Counted from the stretch's first letter, positions 43,521 through 53,096 are shown. The stretch is DNA of 64,000 bases from Mycobacterium kubicae (GCF_015689175.1 NZ_CP065047.1:4588001-4652000); one strand, 5' to 3'. The notes: a model not told the origin generated them from the letters alone. A program made the numbers and translations.

Positions 43521-43547
43521 CGGTGATCCCAATGAAGGGAGGACGCA

Positions 43548-45251
43548 TTGGCTCCTGCTTCTGGTGCCGTGCGTATCGCCAACTGCTCCGGTTTTTATGG
43601 TGACCGGCTCTCAGCCATGCGCGAGATGCTCACCGGCGGTGACGTCGACTACCTCACCGGTGACTATCTCGCCGAACTGACCATGCTGATTCTGGGCCGC
43701 GACCGGATGAAGAACCCGGACCGCGGCTATGCCAAGACCTTCTTGACCCAGCTCGAGGACTGCCTGGGTGAGGCACACGACCGTGGGGTGCGCATCGTCG
43801 CCAACGCCGGTGGACTCAACCCCGCCGGGCTGGCCGACGCGGTCCGCGCCCTGGCCGAGAAGCTGGGCATCCCAGCACGCGTCGCCCATGTGGAAGGCGA
43901 CGACCTGCAGCCCCGAGCGGCGGAGTTGGGCTTGGGCTCGCCCCTGACCGCCAACGCCTATCTGGGCGGCTGGGGTATCGCCGAGTGCCTCAACGCCGGC
44001 GCCGACGTGGTCGTCACCGGGCGGGTCACCGACGCCTCGGTGATCGTCGGGTCGGCTGCCGCGCATTTCGGCTGGGGCCGCACCGACTACGACCAACTCG
44101 CCGGGGCGGTGGTGGCCGGGCACGTCATCGAATGTGGCGTTCAAGCCACCGGCGGCAACTACTCCTTCTTCACCGAAGTGCCTGACCTGACCTATGCCGG
44201 TTTCCCGCTGGCCGAAGTCCACGCCGACGGCTCCTCGGTGATCACCAAGCATCCCGGCACCGGCGGTCTGGTCAGCGTCGACACCGTCACCGCGCAGTTG
44301 CTTTATGAGATCACCGGCGCCCGGTACGCCAACCCGGATGTGACGGCCCGGATGGACACCATCGAGTTGTCCAGCGACGGACCCGACCGGGTACGCATCA
44401 GCGGTGTGCGTGGCGAGCCGCCCCCGCCCACCCTGAAGGTGTCGCTGAACAGCATCGGCGGATTCCGCAACACCATGACCTTCGTGCTGACCGGATTGGA
44501 CATCGAGGCCAAAGCCGACTTGGTGCGCCGGCAACTGGAATCCAGCCTGACCGTCAAGCCCGCCGAACTGGAGTGGACGCTGGCCCGCACCGACCACGTC
44601 GACGCCGACACCGAAGAGGCCGCCAGCGCCCTGCTGCGCTGCGTGGTGCGCGATCCCGACCCGGCCAACGTGGGACGTCAGTTTTCTTCGGCCGTAGTCG
44701 AATTAGCGCTGGCAAGCTACCCGGGTTTCACCGTCACCGCCCCACCCGGTGAGGGGCAGGTGTACGGCGTCTTCACGCCGGGCTACGTCGACGCCCGTGA
44801 AGTCCCGCACATCGCTGTACACGCCGACGGCACCCGCACCGATATCCCATGCGCCACAGACACATTGGAACTCGCGCCCGCTGACTCGACGGCGCTGCCC
44901 GAACCGCTGCCCGCCGGCCCTACCCAGCGTGCGCCGCTGGGCCTCATCGCGGGCGCGCGCAGCGGAGACAAAGGCGGAGCCGCCAACGTGGGGCTCTGGG
45001 TGCGCACCGACGAGCAGTGGCGTTGGCTGGCCAACACTTTGACCGTCGAGCTGCTCAAGGAACTGCTGCCGGAGGCAGCCGGGTTGGAAGTCACCCGCCA
45101 CGTGCTGCCCAACCTGCGGGCGGTGAACTTCGTCATCGAGGGCATCCTCGGTCAAGGCGTCGCCTATCAGGCGCGTTTCGACCCGCAAGCCAAGGGGCTG
45201 GGCGAATGGTTGCGCAGCCGCCACGTCGACATTCCGGAAAGGCTGCTATGA
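43548..45251 (+). CDS. AtuA-like (DUF1446) acyclic terpene utilisation family protein
   Basis: 567 residues from TTG 43548, preceded by GGGAGGA at good spacing; other in-frame starts lie without a ribosome site. N-terminal DUF1446 pattern VRIANCSGFYGDRLSAMREML, LTGDYLAELTMLILGRD, NAGGLNPAGLADAVRAL and GRVTDASVIVG. The C-terminal part (from about 460: RSGDKGGAANVGLWVRTDEQW) is a domain often fused to it. In Pseudomonas AtuA belongs to geranyl-CoA degradation; the reaction is unknown. First gene of a six-gene operon and overlaps fadE13 by four bases. Corresponds to Rv0976c. Confidence 0.87.
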   Translation: MAPASGAVRIANCSGFYGDRLSAMREMLTGGDVDYLTGDYLAELTMLILGRDRMKNPDRGYAKTFLTQLEDCLGEAHDRGVRIVANAGGLNPAGLADAVRALAEKLGIPARVAHVEGDDLQPRAAELGLGSPLTANAYLGGWGIAECLNAGADVVVTGRVTDASVIVGSAAAHFGWGRTDYDQLAGAVVAGHVIECGVQATGGNYSFFTEVPDLTYAGFPLAEVHADGSSVITKHPGTGGLVSVDTVTAQLLYEITGARYANPDVTARMDTIELSSDGPDRVRISGVRGEPPPPTLKVSLNSIGGFRNTMTFVLTGLDIEAKADLVRRQLESSLTVKPAELEWTLARTDHVDADTEEAASALLRCVVRDPDPANVGRQFSSAVVELALASYPGFTVTAPPGEGQVYGVFTPGYVDAREVPHIAVHADGTRTDIPCATDTLELAPADSTALPEPLPAGPTQRAPLGLIAGARSGDKGGAANVGLWVRTDEQWRWLANTLTVELLKELLPEAAGLEVTRHVLPNLRAVNFVIEGILGQGVAYQARFDPQAKGLGEWLRSRHVDIPERLL

Positions 45252-46396
45252 ACCTCTGGGATACACCGGAGCGCGAACAGCTGCGAAAGACGGTGCGTTC
45301 CTTCGCCGAACGTGAGATTCTGCCGCACATCGACGAGTGGGAACGCAGCGGCGAGCTGCCCCGCGACCTGCACCGCCGTGCCGGTGACGCGGGCCTGCTG
45401 GGCGCGAACTTCCCTGAGTCGGTCGGTGGTGGCGGCGGCGACGGCGCCGACGCGGTGATCATCTGCGAGGAGATGCACCAGGCCGGTGCGCCCGGTGGGG
45501 TGTTCGCGTCGCTGTTCACCTGCGGTATTGCGGTGCCGCACATGATCGCATCGGGCGACGAACGGCTGATCGAGGAGTTCGTACGTCCGACGCTGGCCGG
45601 CGAGAAGATCGGCTCGCTGGCCATCACCGAACCCGGCGGCGGTTCGGACGTCGGGCATCTGCGGACCAGCGCGGTCCGAGACGGCGACCACTACGTGATC
45701 AACGGCGCCAAGACCTACATCACCTCCGGGGTGCGCGCCGACTATGTGGTCACCGCCGTGCGCACCGGCGGGCCTGGGGCCGCGGGTGTTTCGCTGGTGG
45801 TGGTCGAGAAGGGCACACCGGGCTTCGAGGTCACCCGCAAACTCGACAAGATGGGCTGGCGGTCCTCCGACACCGCCGAGTTGTCCTACACCGACGTACG
45901 CGTTCCCGTGGCGAATCTGGTAGGCGCGGAGAACAGCGGCTTCGCCCAGATCGCACAGGCTTTCGTCTCCGAGCGGATCGGCCTTGCCGCGCAAGCGTAT
46001 TCGAGCGCGCAACGGTGCCTGGACATCACCGTCCAGTGGTGTCGCGACCGGGAGACGTTCGGACGCCCACTGATCTCGCGGCAGGCGGTGCAGAACACGC
46101 TGGCCGAGATGGCCCGACGCATCGACGTGGCCCGCGTCTACTCCCGGCACGTGGTGGAACGTCAACTGGCCGGCGAGACCAACCTGATCGCCGAGGTCTG
46201 TTTCGCCAAGAACACCGCTGTCGAGGCCGGCGAATGGGTGGCCAACCAGGGTGTCCAATTGTTCGGCGGCATGGGCTATATGGCCGAATCGGAAATCGAA
46301 CGCCAATACCGGGATATGAGGATCATCGGCATCGGCGGCGGGACGACCGAGATCCTGACCGCGCTGGCCGCCAAACTCCTGGGATTCCAATCATGA
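45248..46396 (+). CDS. fadE13: Acyl-CoA dehydrogenase (FadE13)
   Basis: 382 residues from ATG 45248. FAD-dependent acyl-CoA dehydrogenase with SLAITEPGGGSDVGHLRTSA, INGAKTYITSGVRADYVV, RETFGRPLISRQAVQNTLAEM and QLFGGMGYMAESEIERQYRDMRIIGIGGGTTEI. The Glu of MAESEIER region and Arg of the C-terminal motif are as expected for the family. It oxidises an acyl-CoA at the alpha-beta position. Corresponds to Rv0975c. Its stop overlaps the accD2 start (ATGA). Confidence 0.92.
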   Translation: MNLWDTPEREQLRKTVRSFAEREILPHIDEWERSGELPRDLHRRAGDAGLLGANFPESVGGGGGDGADAVIICEEMHQAGAPGGVFASLFTCGIAVPHMIASGDERLIEEFVRPTLAGEKIGSLAITEPGGGSDVGHLRTSAVRDGDHYVINGAKTYITSGVRADYVVTAVRTGGPGAAGVSLVVVEKGTPGFEVTRKLDKMGWRSSDTAELSYTDVRVPVANLVGAENSGFAQIAQAFVSERIGLAAQAYSSAQRCLDITVQWCRDRETFGRPLISRQAVQNTLAEMARRIDVARVYSRHVVERQLAGETNLIAEVCFAKNTAVEAGEWVANQGVQLFGGMGYMAESEIERQYRDMRIIGIGGGTTEILTALAAKLLGFQS

Positions 46397-47988
46397 CCGT
46401 CCTGCAGTCCACCCTTGACCCCGATGCCGACGCCTTCTCCGACGCCGCGGCGGTGGCGACCTCGCGGCTCGACGAGATCAACGCCGAACTCGCCAAAGCC
46501 CTGGCCGGCGGCGGACCCAAATATGTGGACCGTCATCACGCCCGCGGCAAGCTGACTCCCCGCGAACGGATCGAGTTGCTGGTCGACCCTGACTCCCCGT
46601 TCCTCGAACTGTGCCCCTTGGCCGCCTGGGGCAGCAGCTTTCAAGTCGGCGCCAGCCTGGTGACCGGTATCGGCTCGGTGGCCGGGGTGGAATGCATGGT
46701 GGTGGCCAATGACCCCACGGTCAAAGGCGGGACCAGCAACCCGTGGACGCTGCGAAAGATTCTGCGGGCCAACCAGATCGCCTTTGAAAACCGGCTGCCG
46801 GTGATCTCCCTGGTGGAGTCGGGCGGCGCCGATCTGCCCACCCAGAAGGAAGTCTTCATCCCCGGCGGGCGGATGTTCCGCGACCTGACCCGCCTCTCGG
46901 CGGCCGGAATTCCCACCATCGCGTTGGTCTTCGGCAACTCCACCGCCGGCGGGGCCTACGTGCCCGGCATGTCCGATCACGTGGTGATGATCAAGGAACG
47001 CTCCAAGGTGTTCCTGGCCGGTCCGCCGCTGGTGAAGATGGCCACCGGTGAGGAATCCGACGACGAGTCGCTGGGCGGTGCCGAAATGCACGCCCGCATC
47101 AGCGGTTTGGCCGACTACTTCGCCGTCGACGAACTCGACGCCATCCGCATCGGGCGGCGCATTGTCGCCCGGCTCAACTGGCACAAGCAGGGACCACCGC
47201 CACGACCGGTGACCGAGCCGTTGTTCGACACCGAGGAACTGATCGGCATCGTCCCGTCGGATCTGCGGGTCCCGTTCGACCCCCGCGAGGTAATCGCCCG
47301 CATCGTCGACGGCTCCGACTTCGACGAGTTCAAGCCGATGTACGGCTCGTCCCTGGTGACCGGTTGGGCGCAGCTGCATGGCTACCCGATCGGCATCTTG
47401 GCCAATGCCCGCGGCGTGTTGTTCAGCGAGGAGTCGCAGAAAGCCACCCAATTCATTCAGCTGGCCAACCGCTCCAACACGCCACTGTTGTTCTTGCACA
47501 ACACCACCGGCTACATGGTGGGTAAGGACTACGAAGAAGGCGGGATGATCAAGCACGGCTCGATGATGATCAACGCCGTGTCCAACTCGACCGTGCCGCA
47601 CATCTCGTTGCTGATCGGCGCCTCCTACGGCGCCGGCCATTACGGCATGTGTGGACGCGCCTACGACCCCCGCTTCCTGTTCGCTTGGCCCAGCGCCAAG
47701 TCCGCGGTGATGGGCGGCGCCCAGCTCTCCGGTGTGCTGTCGATCGTGGCTCGTGCCGCCGCCCAAGCCCGCGGTCAGCAAGTCGACGAGGAAGCCGACG
47801 CCGCCATGCGCGCCGCCGTCGAAGGCCAGATCGAAGCCGAATCGCTGCCGCTGGTGTTGTCGGGAATGCTCTATGACGACGGGGTGATCGACCCGCGCGA
47901 CACCCGCACCGTGCTGGGAATGTGTCTGTCCGCCATCGCCAATGGCCCGATCAAGGGGACGTCGAACTTCGGCGTCTTCCGGATGTGA
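46393..47988 (+). CDS. accD2: Acyl-CoA carboxylase beta subunit AccD2
   Basis: 531 residues, ATG 46393. Carboxyltransferase fold: KLTPRERIELLVDPDSPFLE, VANDPTVKGGTSNPWTLRKIL, LPVISLVESGGADLPTQKEVF, GNSTAGGAYVPGMSDHVVMI (N half, acyl-CoA site) and GILANARGVLFSEESQKATQF, LFLHNTTGYMVGKDYEEGG, GASYGAGHYGMCGRAY (C half, biotin site). This layout is that of methylcrotonyl/geranyl-CoA type carboxyltransferases. Partner of the biotin subunit encoded next. Corresponds to Rv0974c. Confidence 0.93.
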   Translation: MTVLQSTLDPDADAFSDAAAVATSRLDEINAELAKALAGGGPKYVDRHHARGKLTPRERIELLVDPDSPFLELCPLAAWGSSFQVGASLVTGIGSVAGVECMVVANDPTVKGGTSNPWTLRKILRANQIAFENRLPVISLVESGGADLPTQKEVFIPGGRMFRDLTRLSAAGIPTIALVFGNSTAGGAYVPGMSDHVVMIKERSKVFLAGPPLVKMATGEESDDESLGGAEMHARISGLADYFAVDELDAIRIGRRIVARLNWHKQGPPPRPVTEPLFDTEELIGIVPSDLRVPFDPREVIARIVDGSDFDEFKPMYGSSLVTGWAQLHGYPIGILANARGVLFSEESQKATQFIQLANRSNTPLLFLHNTTGYMVGKDYEEGGMIKHGSMMINAVSNSTVPHISLLIGASYGAGHYGMCGRAYDPRFLFAWPSAKSAVMGGAQLSGVLSIVARAAAQARGQQVDEEADAAMRAAVEGQIEAESLPLVLSGMLYDDGVIDPRDTRTVLGMCLSAIANGPIKGTSNFGVFRM

Positions 47989-47993
47989 GCCCC

Positions 47994-49967
47994 ATGGGAA
48001 TCAGTCGAGTCCTGGTCGCCAACCGCGGCGAGATCGCCCGGCGAGTCTTCGCCACCTGTCGCCGGATGGGCTTGGGCACCGTCGCCGTCTACACCGACCC
48101 CGACGCCGGCGCGCCGCACGTCGCCGAAGCCGACGCCCGGGTCCGGCTGGCCGAGACCAACGGCTACCTCAACGCCGACGCCGTCATCGCCGCCGCCCGC
48201 GCCGCCGGCGCCGACGCCGTCCACCCCGGCTACGGATTCCTATCCGAGAACGCCGAATTCGCCGCCGCGGTACAGTCCGCCGGACTGACCTGGGTCGGCC
48301 CGCCGGTGGACGCGGTCCGGGCGATGGGTTCGAAGATCGAAGCCAAGAAGATGATGGCCGCCGCCGGAGTGCCGGTGCTGGACGAACTCGATCCCGACAG
48401 CGTCACCGAAGCCCAACTGCCGGTGCTGGTGAAAGCATCCGCCGGCGGCGGCGGCCGGGGCATGCGCGTGGTCCGCGAATTGTCCGCGCTGGCAGGCGAA
48501 GTCGAAGCCGCGCGCCGCGAAGCACAGTCTGCGTTCGGTGATCCCACCGTGTTCTGCGAGCGCTACCTGCCGACCGGCCACCACGTCGAGGTGCAGGTCA
48601 TGGCCGACACCCATGGCACCGTCTGGGCGGTCGGCGAGCGGGAGTGCAGCATCCAGCGCCGCCACCAGAAGATCATCGAAGAGGCTCCCTCGCCGTTGGT
48701 GGAACGCATCCCGGGCATGCGCGATCGATTGTTCGACGCGGCCCGGCTGGCCGCCGGCGCCATCGGATACACCGGTGCGGGCACCGTGGAATTCCTCGCC
48801 GACGACGACGGCGAGTTCTACTTTCTGGAGATGAATACCCGACTGCAGGTCGAGCACCCGGTCACCGAGGAAACCACCGGACTCGACCTGGTGGAACTGC
48901 AACTCGAGGTCGCCGACGGTGGCCGCCTCGACGCTGAACCCCCCGCCGCTCAAGGACATTCGATCGAGGCACGCCTGTACGCCGAGGATCCGGCACAGGG
49001 TTGGCAGCCGCAAGCCGGTACCGTGCACCGCATCGACGTGCCGTTGGTGCGCGCGCAATTCGAGACGCTGCAACGCCGAACCGGTATCCGCTTGGACTCC
49101 GGCATACAAGACGGCTCGACGGTGTCGATCCACTACGACCCGATGCTCGCCAAGGTCATCTCGTATGCGCCCAGCCGCCGGCAATCGGCGCTGGTGCTCG
49201 CCGACGCGCTGGCCCGCGCCCACCTGCACGGCCTGCGCACCAACCGCGAACTGCTGGTCCGCGTGCTGCGGCATCCGGCGTTCCTCGACGGCGCCACCGA
49301 CACCGCGTTCTTCGACACCCATGGCCTGACGGAACTCTCGGCGCCGCTGGCCGACTCGGCGACCGTCCGCCTGTCGGCGCTGGCCGCCGCGCTGGCCGAC
49401 GCCGCCCACAACCGGGCGCACGCCACGGTGCTCGGCTCGCTGCCCAGCGGCTGGCGCAATTTGGCGTCCGGCTACCAGGTCAAGACCTACCGCGACGACG
49501 CAGACACCGAACACCGCATCGAATATCGCTTCACCAGAACGGGATTGGCGCTTCCTGGCGACGAAACCGTGCAGTTGGTCTCGGCGACGGCCGAGCAGGT
49601 GGTGCTGGCCGACGGTGACGGCGTGGATCACAGCTTCACCGTCGCCCGCTACGGCCACGACATCTACGTCGACTCCGCGCGCGGGCCCGTGCACCTGGTT
49701 GCACTGCCCCGCTTCCCCGAGCCCGGATCGGCCGTCGAGCAGGGATCGTTGGTGGCCCCCATGCCGGGCAACGTCATTCGCCTCGGCGCCGACGTCGGCG
49801 ACACCGTGACCGCCGGTCAACCGCTGATCTGGCTGGAGGCGATGAAGATGGAACACACCATCACCGCGCCGGACGACGGCGTGCTGACCCAGCTCAACGT
49901 CAAAGCCGGCCAGCAAGTCGAAGTCGGCGCTGTCCTGGCCCGAGTCGAAGCCCCAGAAGGAGAATGA
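47994..49967 (+). CDS. accA2: Acyl-CoA carboxylase alpha subunit AccA2 (biotin carboxylase and carrier)
   Basis: 657 residues from ATG 47994, five bases past accD2. Biotin carboxylase domain: RVLVANRGEIARRVFATCRRMG, HPGYGFLSENAEFA, ATP-grasp loop KASAGGGGRGMRVV, EVQVMAD, ERECSIQRRHQKIIEEAPSP and FLEMNTRLQVEHPVTE. A BT-type linker domain follows, then the C-terminal biotinyl domain with attachment motif EAMKMEH (Lys). It carboxylates biotin with ATP and bicarbonate. Corresponds to Rv0973c. Confidence 0.94.
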   Translation: MGISRVLVANRGEIARRVFATCRRMGLGTVAVYTDPDAGAPHVAEADARVRLAETNGYLNADAVIAAARAAGADAVHPGYGFLSENAEFAAAVQSAGLTWVGPPVDAVRAMGSKIEAKKMMAAAGVPVLDELDPDSVTEAQLPVLVKASAGGGGRGMRVVRELSALAGEVEAARREAQSAFGDPTVFCERYLPTGHHVEVQVMADTHGTVWAVGERECSIQRRHQKIIEEAPSPLVERIPGMRDRLFDAARLAAGAIGYTGAGTVEFLADDDGEFYFLEMNTRLQVEHPVTEETTGLDLVELQLEVADGGRLDAEPPAAQGHSIEARLYAEDPAQGWQPQAGTVHRIDVPLVRAQFETLQRRTGIRLDSGIQDGSTVSIHYDPMLAKVISYAPSRRQSALVLADALARAHLHGLRTNRELLVRVLRHPAFLDGATDTAFFDTHGLTELSAPLADSATVRLSALAAALADAAHNRAHATVLGSLPSGWRNLASGYQVKTYRDDADTEHRIEYRFTRTGLALPGDETVQLVSATAEQVVLADGDGVDHSFTVARYGHDIYVDSARGPVHLVALPRFPEPGSAVEQGSLVAPMPGNVIRLGADVGDTVTAGQPLIWLEAMKMEHTITAPDDGVLTQLNVKAGQQVEVGAVLARVEAPEGE

Positions 49968-49968
49968 C

Positions 49969-51135
49969 ATGACCGACACCAGCTTCATCGAAAGCGAGGA
50001 CCGCCAGGCGCTGCGTAAAGCGGTGTCCGAGTGGGTGTCCAGCTACGGCCACGAGTACTACCTGAAAAAGGCTCGCGCCCAAGAGCACACCACCGAATTG
50101 TGGTCGGAGGCAGGCAAGCTCGGCTTCCTCGGGGTGAACCTGCCCGAGGAGTACGGCGGCGGCGGCGCGGGCATGTACGAGCTGGCGTTGGTCATGGAGG
50201 AGATGGCGGCCGCGGGTTCGGCGCTGCTGCTCATGGTGGTCTCCCCCGCCATCAACGGCACCATCATCAGCAAGTTCGGCACCGAAGAACAGAAGAAGCG
50301 CTGGCTGCCCGGCATCGCGGACGGCACCTTGACCATGGCCTTCGCCATCACCGAACCGGACGCGGGATCGAATTCGCACAAGATCACCACGACCGCCCGC
50401 CGCGACGGTGACGACTGGATCCTCAAGGGCCAGAAGGTCTACATCTCCGGCGTCGACCAGGCGCAGGCAGTGCTGGTGGTGGCCCGCACCGAAGAGGCCA
50501 AAACCGGCAAGCTGCGCCCGGCGTTGTTCGTGGTGCCTACCGACGCTCCCGGCTTCAACTACACCGCGATCGAGATGGAGCTGATCAGTCCCGAGCGCCA
50601 ATTCCAGGTCTTCCTCGACGACGTCCGGCTGCCGTCAGACGCGCTCGTCGGCGCGCAGGACGCCGCGATCGCCCAGCTGTTCGCGGGCCTGAATCCCGAG
50701 CGCATCATGGGCGCGGCCAGCGCGGTCGGCATGGGCCGGTTCGCGCTGCGCAAGGCCGTCGACTACACCAAGACCCGCCAGGTGTGGGGCACCCCGATCG
50801 GCGCGCACCAAGGCCTGTCGCACCCGCTGGCGCAGTGCCACATCGAAGTCGAGCTGGCCAAGCTGATGACCCAGAAGGCCGCCACCCTGTACGACCACGG
50901 CGACGACATGGGCGCCGCCGAGGCCGCGAACATGGCCAAGTACGCGGCCGCCGAGGCGTCCACCCGCGCGGTCGACCAGGCCGTGCAATCCATGGGCGGC
51001 AACGGACTGACCAAGGAGTACGGCGTGGCCGCGATGATGACCTCGGCCCGACTGGCGCGCATCGCACCGGTCAGCCGCGAGATGGTGCTGAACTTCGTGG
51101 CGCAGACCTCACTCGGCCTGCCGCGCAGTTACTGA
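49969..51135 (+). CDS. fadE12: Acyl-CoA dehydrogenase (FadE12)
   Basis: 388 residues, ATG 49969 two bases after accA2. Motifs MAFAITEPDAGSNSHKITTTA, LKGQKVYISGVDQAQAVLVV, TKTRQVWGTPIGAHQGLSHPL and QSMGGNGLTKEYGVAAMMTSARLARIAPVSREM mark an acyl-CoA dehydrogenase with a short alpha-helical N-terminus. Corresponds to Rv0972c. A second dehydrogenase in the operon suggests a two-step or branched substrate. Confidence 0.92.
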   Translation: MTDTSFIESEDRQALRKAVSEWVSSYGHEYYLKKARAQEHTTELWSEAGKLGFLGVNLPEEYGGGGAGMYELALVMEEMAAAGSALLLMVVSPAINGTIISKFGTEEQKKRWLPGIADGTLTMAFAITEPDAGSNSHKITTTARRDGDDWILKGQKVYISGVDQAQAVLVVARTEEAKTGKLRPALFVVPTDAPGFNYTAIEMELISPERQFQVFLDDVRLPSDALVGAQDAAIAQLFAGLNPERIMGAASAVGMGRFALRKAVDYTKTRQVWGTPIGAHQGLSHPLAQCHIEVELAKLMTQKAATLYDHGDDMGAAEAANMAKYAAAEASTRAVDQAVQSMGGNGLTKEYGVAAMMTSARLARIAPVSREMVLNFVAQTSLGLPRSY

Positions 51136-51140
51136 TCCTG

Positions 51141-51986
51141 ATGGAGAAACTCGTCGAGTACGCCGGCCCCGATGCGACCGGCGGGCCGGTGGCGCGCCTC
51201 ACCCTCAACTCCCCGCACAACCGCAACGCCCTGTCCACCGCGCTCGTCGAGCAATTGCACCAGGGCTTGCGCGACGCCGCGACCGACCCGGCCGTGCGGG
51301 TGGTGGTTCTCGGCCATACCGGTGGCACCTTCTGTGCCGGCGCGGACCTGAGCGAAGCCGGCAGCGGGTCGCCAGCATCGCCATATGACCGTGGCGATCG
51401 CGAGGGCGGCGCAGCCGGGCGAAGCGGGTCGCCACCATCGCAATATGACCTAGCGGTGGCCCGGGCCCGGGAGATGACCGCGCTGCTGCGCGCCATCGTC
51501 TCCTCGCCGCGACCGGTGGTCGGTGCCATCAACGGTCACGTGCGCGCCGGCGGATTCGGCCTCGTCGGCGCCTGCGACATCGTGGTGGCCGGCCCGCGCA
51601 GCACCTTCGCGCTGACCGAGGCCCGGATCGGCGTCGCGCCGGCGATCATCTCGCTGACGTTGCTGCCGAAGCTCTCGGCACGCGCCGCGGCGCGCTACTA
51701 CCTCACCGGCGAGACGTTCGGCGCCAGCGAAGCCGCCGAGATCGGTTTGATCACCATGGCCGCCGAGGACGTCGACGCCGCGGTGGCCGGGCTCGTCGCC
51801 GACGTGGGTCGCGGCTCCCCGCAAGGCCTGGCCGCGTCCAAAGCACTGACCACCGCCGCCGTGCTGCGCGAGTTCGACCGCGACGCCGAGCGGCTGACCG
51901 AGGAGTCCGCGCGGCTGTTCGTCTCCGACGAAGCCCGCGAAGGCATGCTGGCGTTCTTACAAAAACGGCCGCCGAACTGGGTTTAG
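51141..51986 (+). CDS. echA7: Enoyl-CoA hydratase/isomerase EchA7, with an in-frame insert
   Basis: 281 residues from ATG 51141. Crotonase fold: VVVLGHTGGTFCAGADLSE (oxyanion loop), RPVVGAINGHVRAGGFGLVGACDIVVAG and FALTEARIGVAPAIISLTLLPKLS. Between ADLSEAG and AVARAREM it carries an extra Ser/Gly/Pro-rich segment built from two direct repeats (51363-51450), about 20 residues longer than expected. Glu residues of the active site (GGF and EAR regions) are retained so activity is plausible. Last gene of the operon, five bases after fadE12. Corresponds to Rv0971c. Confidence 0.9.
   Translation: MEKLVEYAGPDATGGPVARLTLNSPHNRNALSTALVEQLHQGLRDAATDPAVRVVVLGHTGGTFCAGADLSEAGSGSPASPYDRGDREGGAAGRSGSPPSQYDLAVARAREMTALLRAIVSSPRPVVGAINGHVRAGGFGLVGACDIVVAGPRSTFALTEARIGVAPAIISLTLLPKLSARAAARYYLTGETFGASEAAEIGLITMAAEDVDAAVAGLVADVGRGSPQGLAASKALTTAAVLREFDRDAERLTEESARLFVSDEAREGMLAFLQKRPPNWV
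51363..51450. repeat. 60-bp in-frame duplication within echA7
   Basis: The block AGCGGGTCGCCAGCATCG continuing CCATATGACC (51363-51390) recurs as AGCGGGTCGCCACCATCG continuing CAATATGACC (51423-51450), with two mismatches in 28 bases and a period of 60. Between them GTGGCGA and TCGCCAC form an inverted repeat. The whole looks like a small interspersed palindromic element inserted in frame. Confidence 0.8.
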
Positions 51987-52088
51987 TCGACCTGATACGG
52001 GGCACCGGGACCGGCGGGCCGACCGTGAAGGTTGCAGTTTAGACAATGCCCCTTGCAGCAAAATTGTTAAGTCGTACGCTCGTGTGTG

Positions 52089-52691
52089 ATGAGCAATTCA
52101 GCGCAACGTGACGCGAAGGACACACGCGACGCATCGTCACGTGCGGCCGACACCGATCGCATCCAGATTGCGCAATTGCTGGCTTACGCCGCGGAGCAGG
52201 GTCGCCTGCAGCTCAACGAGTACGAGGACCGGCTGACCAAGGCCTACGCGGCCACCACCTACCAGGAGCTGGACGACTTGCGGGCCGACCTGCCCGGGAC
52301 CGCGGTCAGCCCCCGCCGCGGCGGCACCTGCAACCCGGCGCCGTCGACACTGCTGCTCGCGCTGATGAGCGGCTTCGAGCGCCGGGGCCGGTGGAACGTG
52401 CCCAAGAAACTCACCACCTTCACCCTGTGGGGCAACGGCGTGGTGGACCTGCGCTACGCCGACTTCACCTCGACCGAAGTGGATATCCGCGCCTACTCGA
52501 TCATGGGCGCGCAGACCATCCTGTTGCCCCCCGAAGTCAACGTGGAGATCAACGGTCGCGCCGTGATGGGCGGGTTCGACCGCGAGGTCGTGGGCGAAGG
52601 CACCCAAGGTGCGCCCAAGGTGAAGATCCGCGGCTTCTCACTGTTCGGGGGCGTCGGGGTCAAACGCAAAGCGCGCAAATCCCGCCCTTAA
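52089..52691 (+). CDS. DUF1707 SHOCT-like domain protein
   Basis: 200 residues from ATG 52089. An N-terminal DUF1707 (DRIQIAQLLAYAAEQGRLQLNEYEDRLTKAYAATTYQELDDLRADLP) is joined to a C-terminal LiaF-like beta domain (YADFTSTEVDIRAYSIMGAQTILLPPEVNVEINGRAVMGGFD and IRGFSLFGGVGVKRK). No membrane segment. Corresponds to Rv0966c. In M. tuberculosis the copper genes csoR and ctpV lie between echA7 and this gene; here the gap is about 100 bases. Confidence 0.85.
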   Translation: MSNSAQRDAKDTRDASSRAADTDRIQIAQLLAYAAEQGRLQLNEYEDRLTKAYAATTYQELDDLRADLPGTAVSPRRGGTCNPAPSTLLLALMSGFERRGRWNVPKKLTTFTLWGNGVVDLRYADFTSTEVDIRAYSIMGAQTILLPPEVNVEINGRAVMGGFDREVVGEGTQGAPKVKIRGFSLFGGVGVKRKARKSRP

Positions 52692-52781
52692 TCCACAACT
52701 GCGCACCGGTGTGAGTGGCCCGCCGCTGCGGGTTGTGCCAGGCTCCGCGGCAAGTTCCTCCTCGGCGCGAAGGCGAGCGCT

Positions 52782-53096
52782 ATGGCAGAAGAGTTGCGGG
52801 CGGCCCCGGACGTGCTGTCCCAGGTGGGTGTTCAACTGGCCAACCACGGTGAGACCTTGCTGGCGTTACAGCGGTTTTGCCGCGAGGCCGCCGATGCGGC
52901 GCGGCCCGGCTGGGTCGGCTCGTCGGCCGGCGCCTTAGCCGGACTGCTGGAGCGGTGGGGCGCGACCGCCATCGCCCACATCGGGCGCTTCGGTGAACAC
53001 GCCTGCGGCATGCATCTGGCGGCGACCGGCCTCACCGAAATGGATCAGCGCAACGCCGCATCGCTGATGTCGCCTTCCGCCGGGCCGACGCGATGA
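52782..53096 (+). CDS. Small WXG100/EspC-like protein
   Basis: 104 residues from ATG 52782. Two helices (PDVLSQVGVQLANHGETLLALQRFCREAADAARPG and GALAGLLERWGATAIAHIGRFGEHACGMHLAATGL) joined by a GWVGSSAG turn that resembles a WxG motif. It overlaps the next gene by four bases (ATGA), so production is coupled. A paired substrate or partner for the large DUF1023 protein is likely. Confidence 0.7.
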   Translation: MAEELRAAPDVLSQVGVQLANHGETLLALQRFCREAADAARPGWVGSSAGALAGLLERWGATAIAHIGRFGEHACGMHLAATGLTEMDQRNAASLMSPSAGPTR

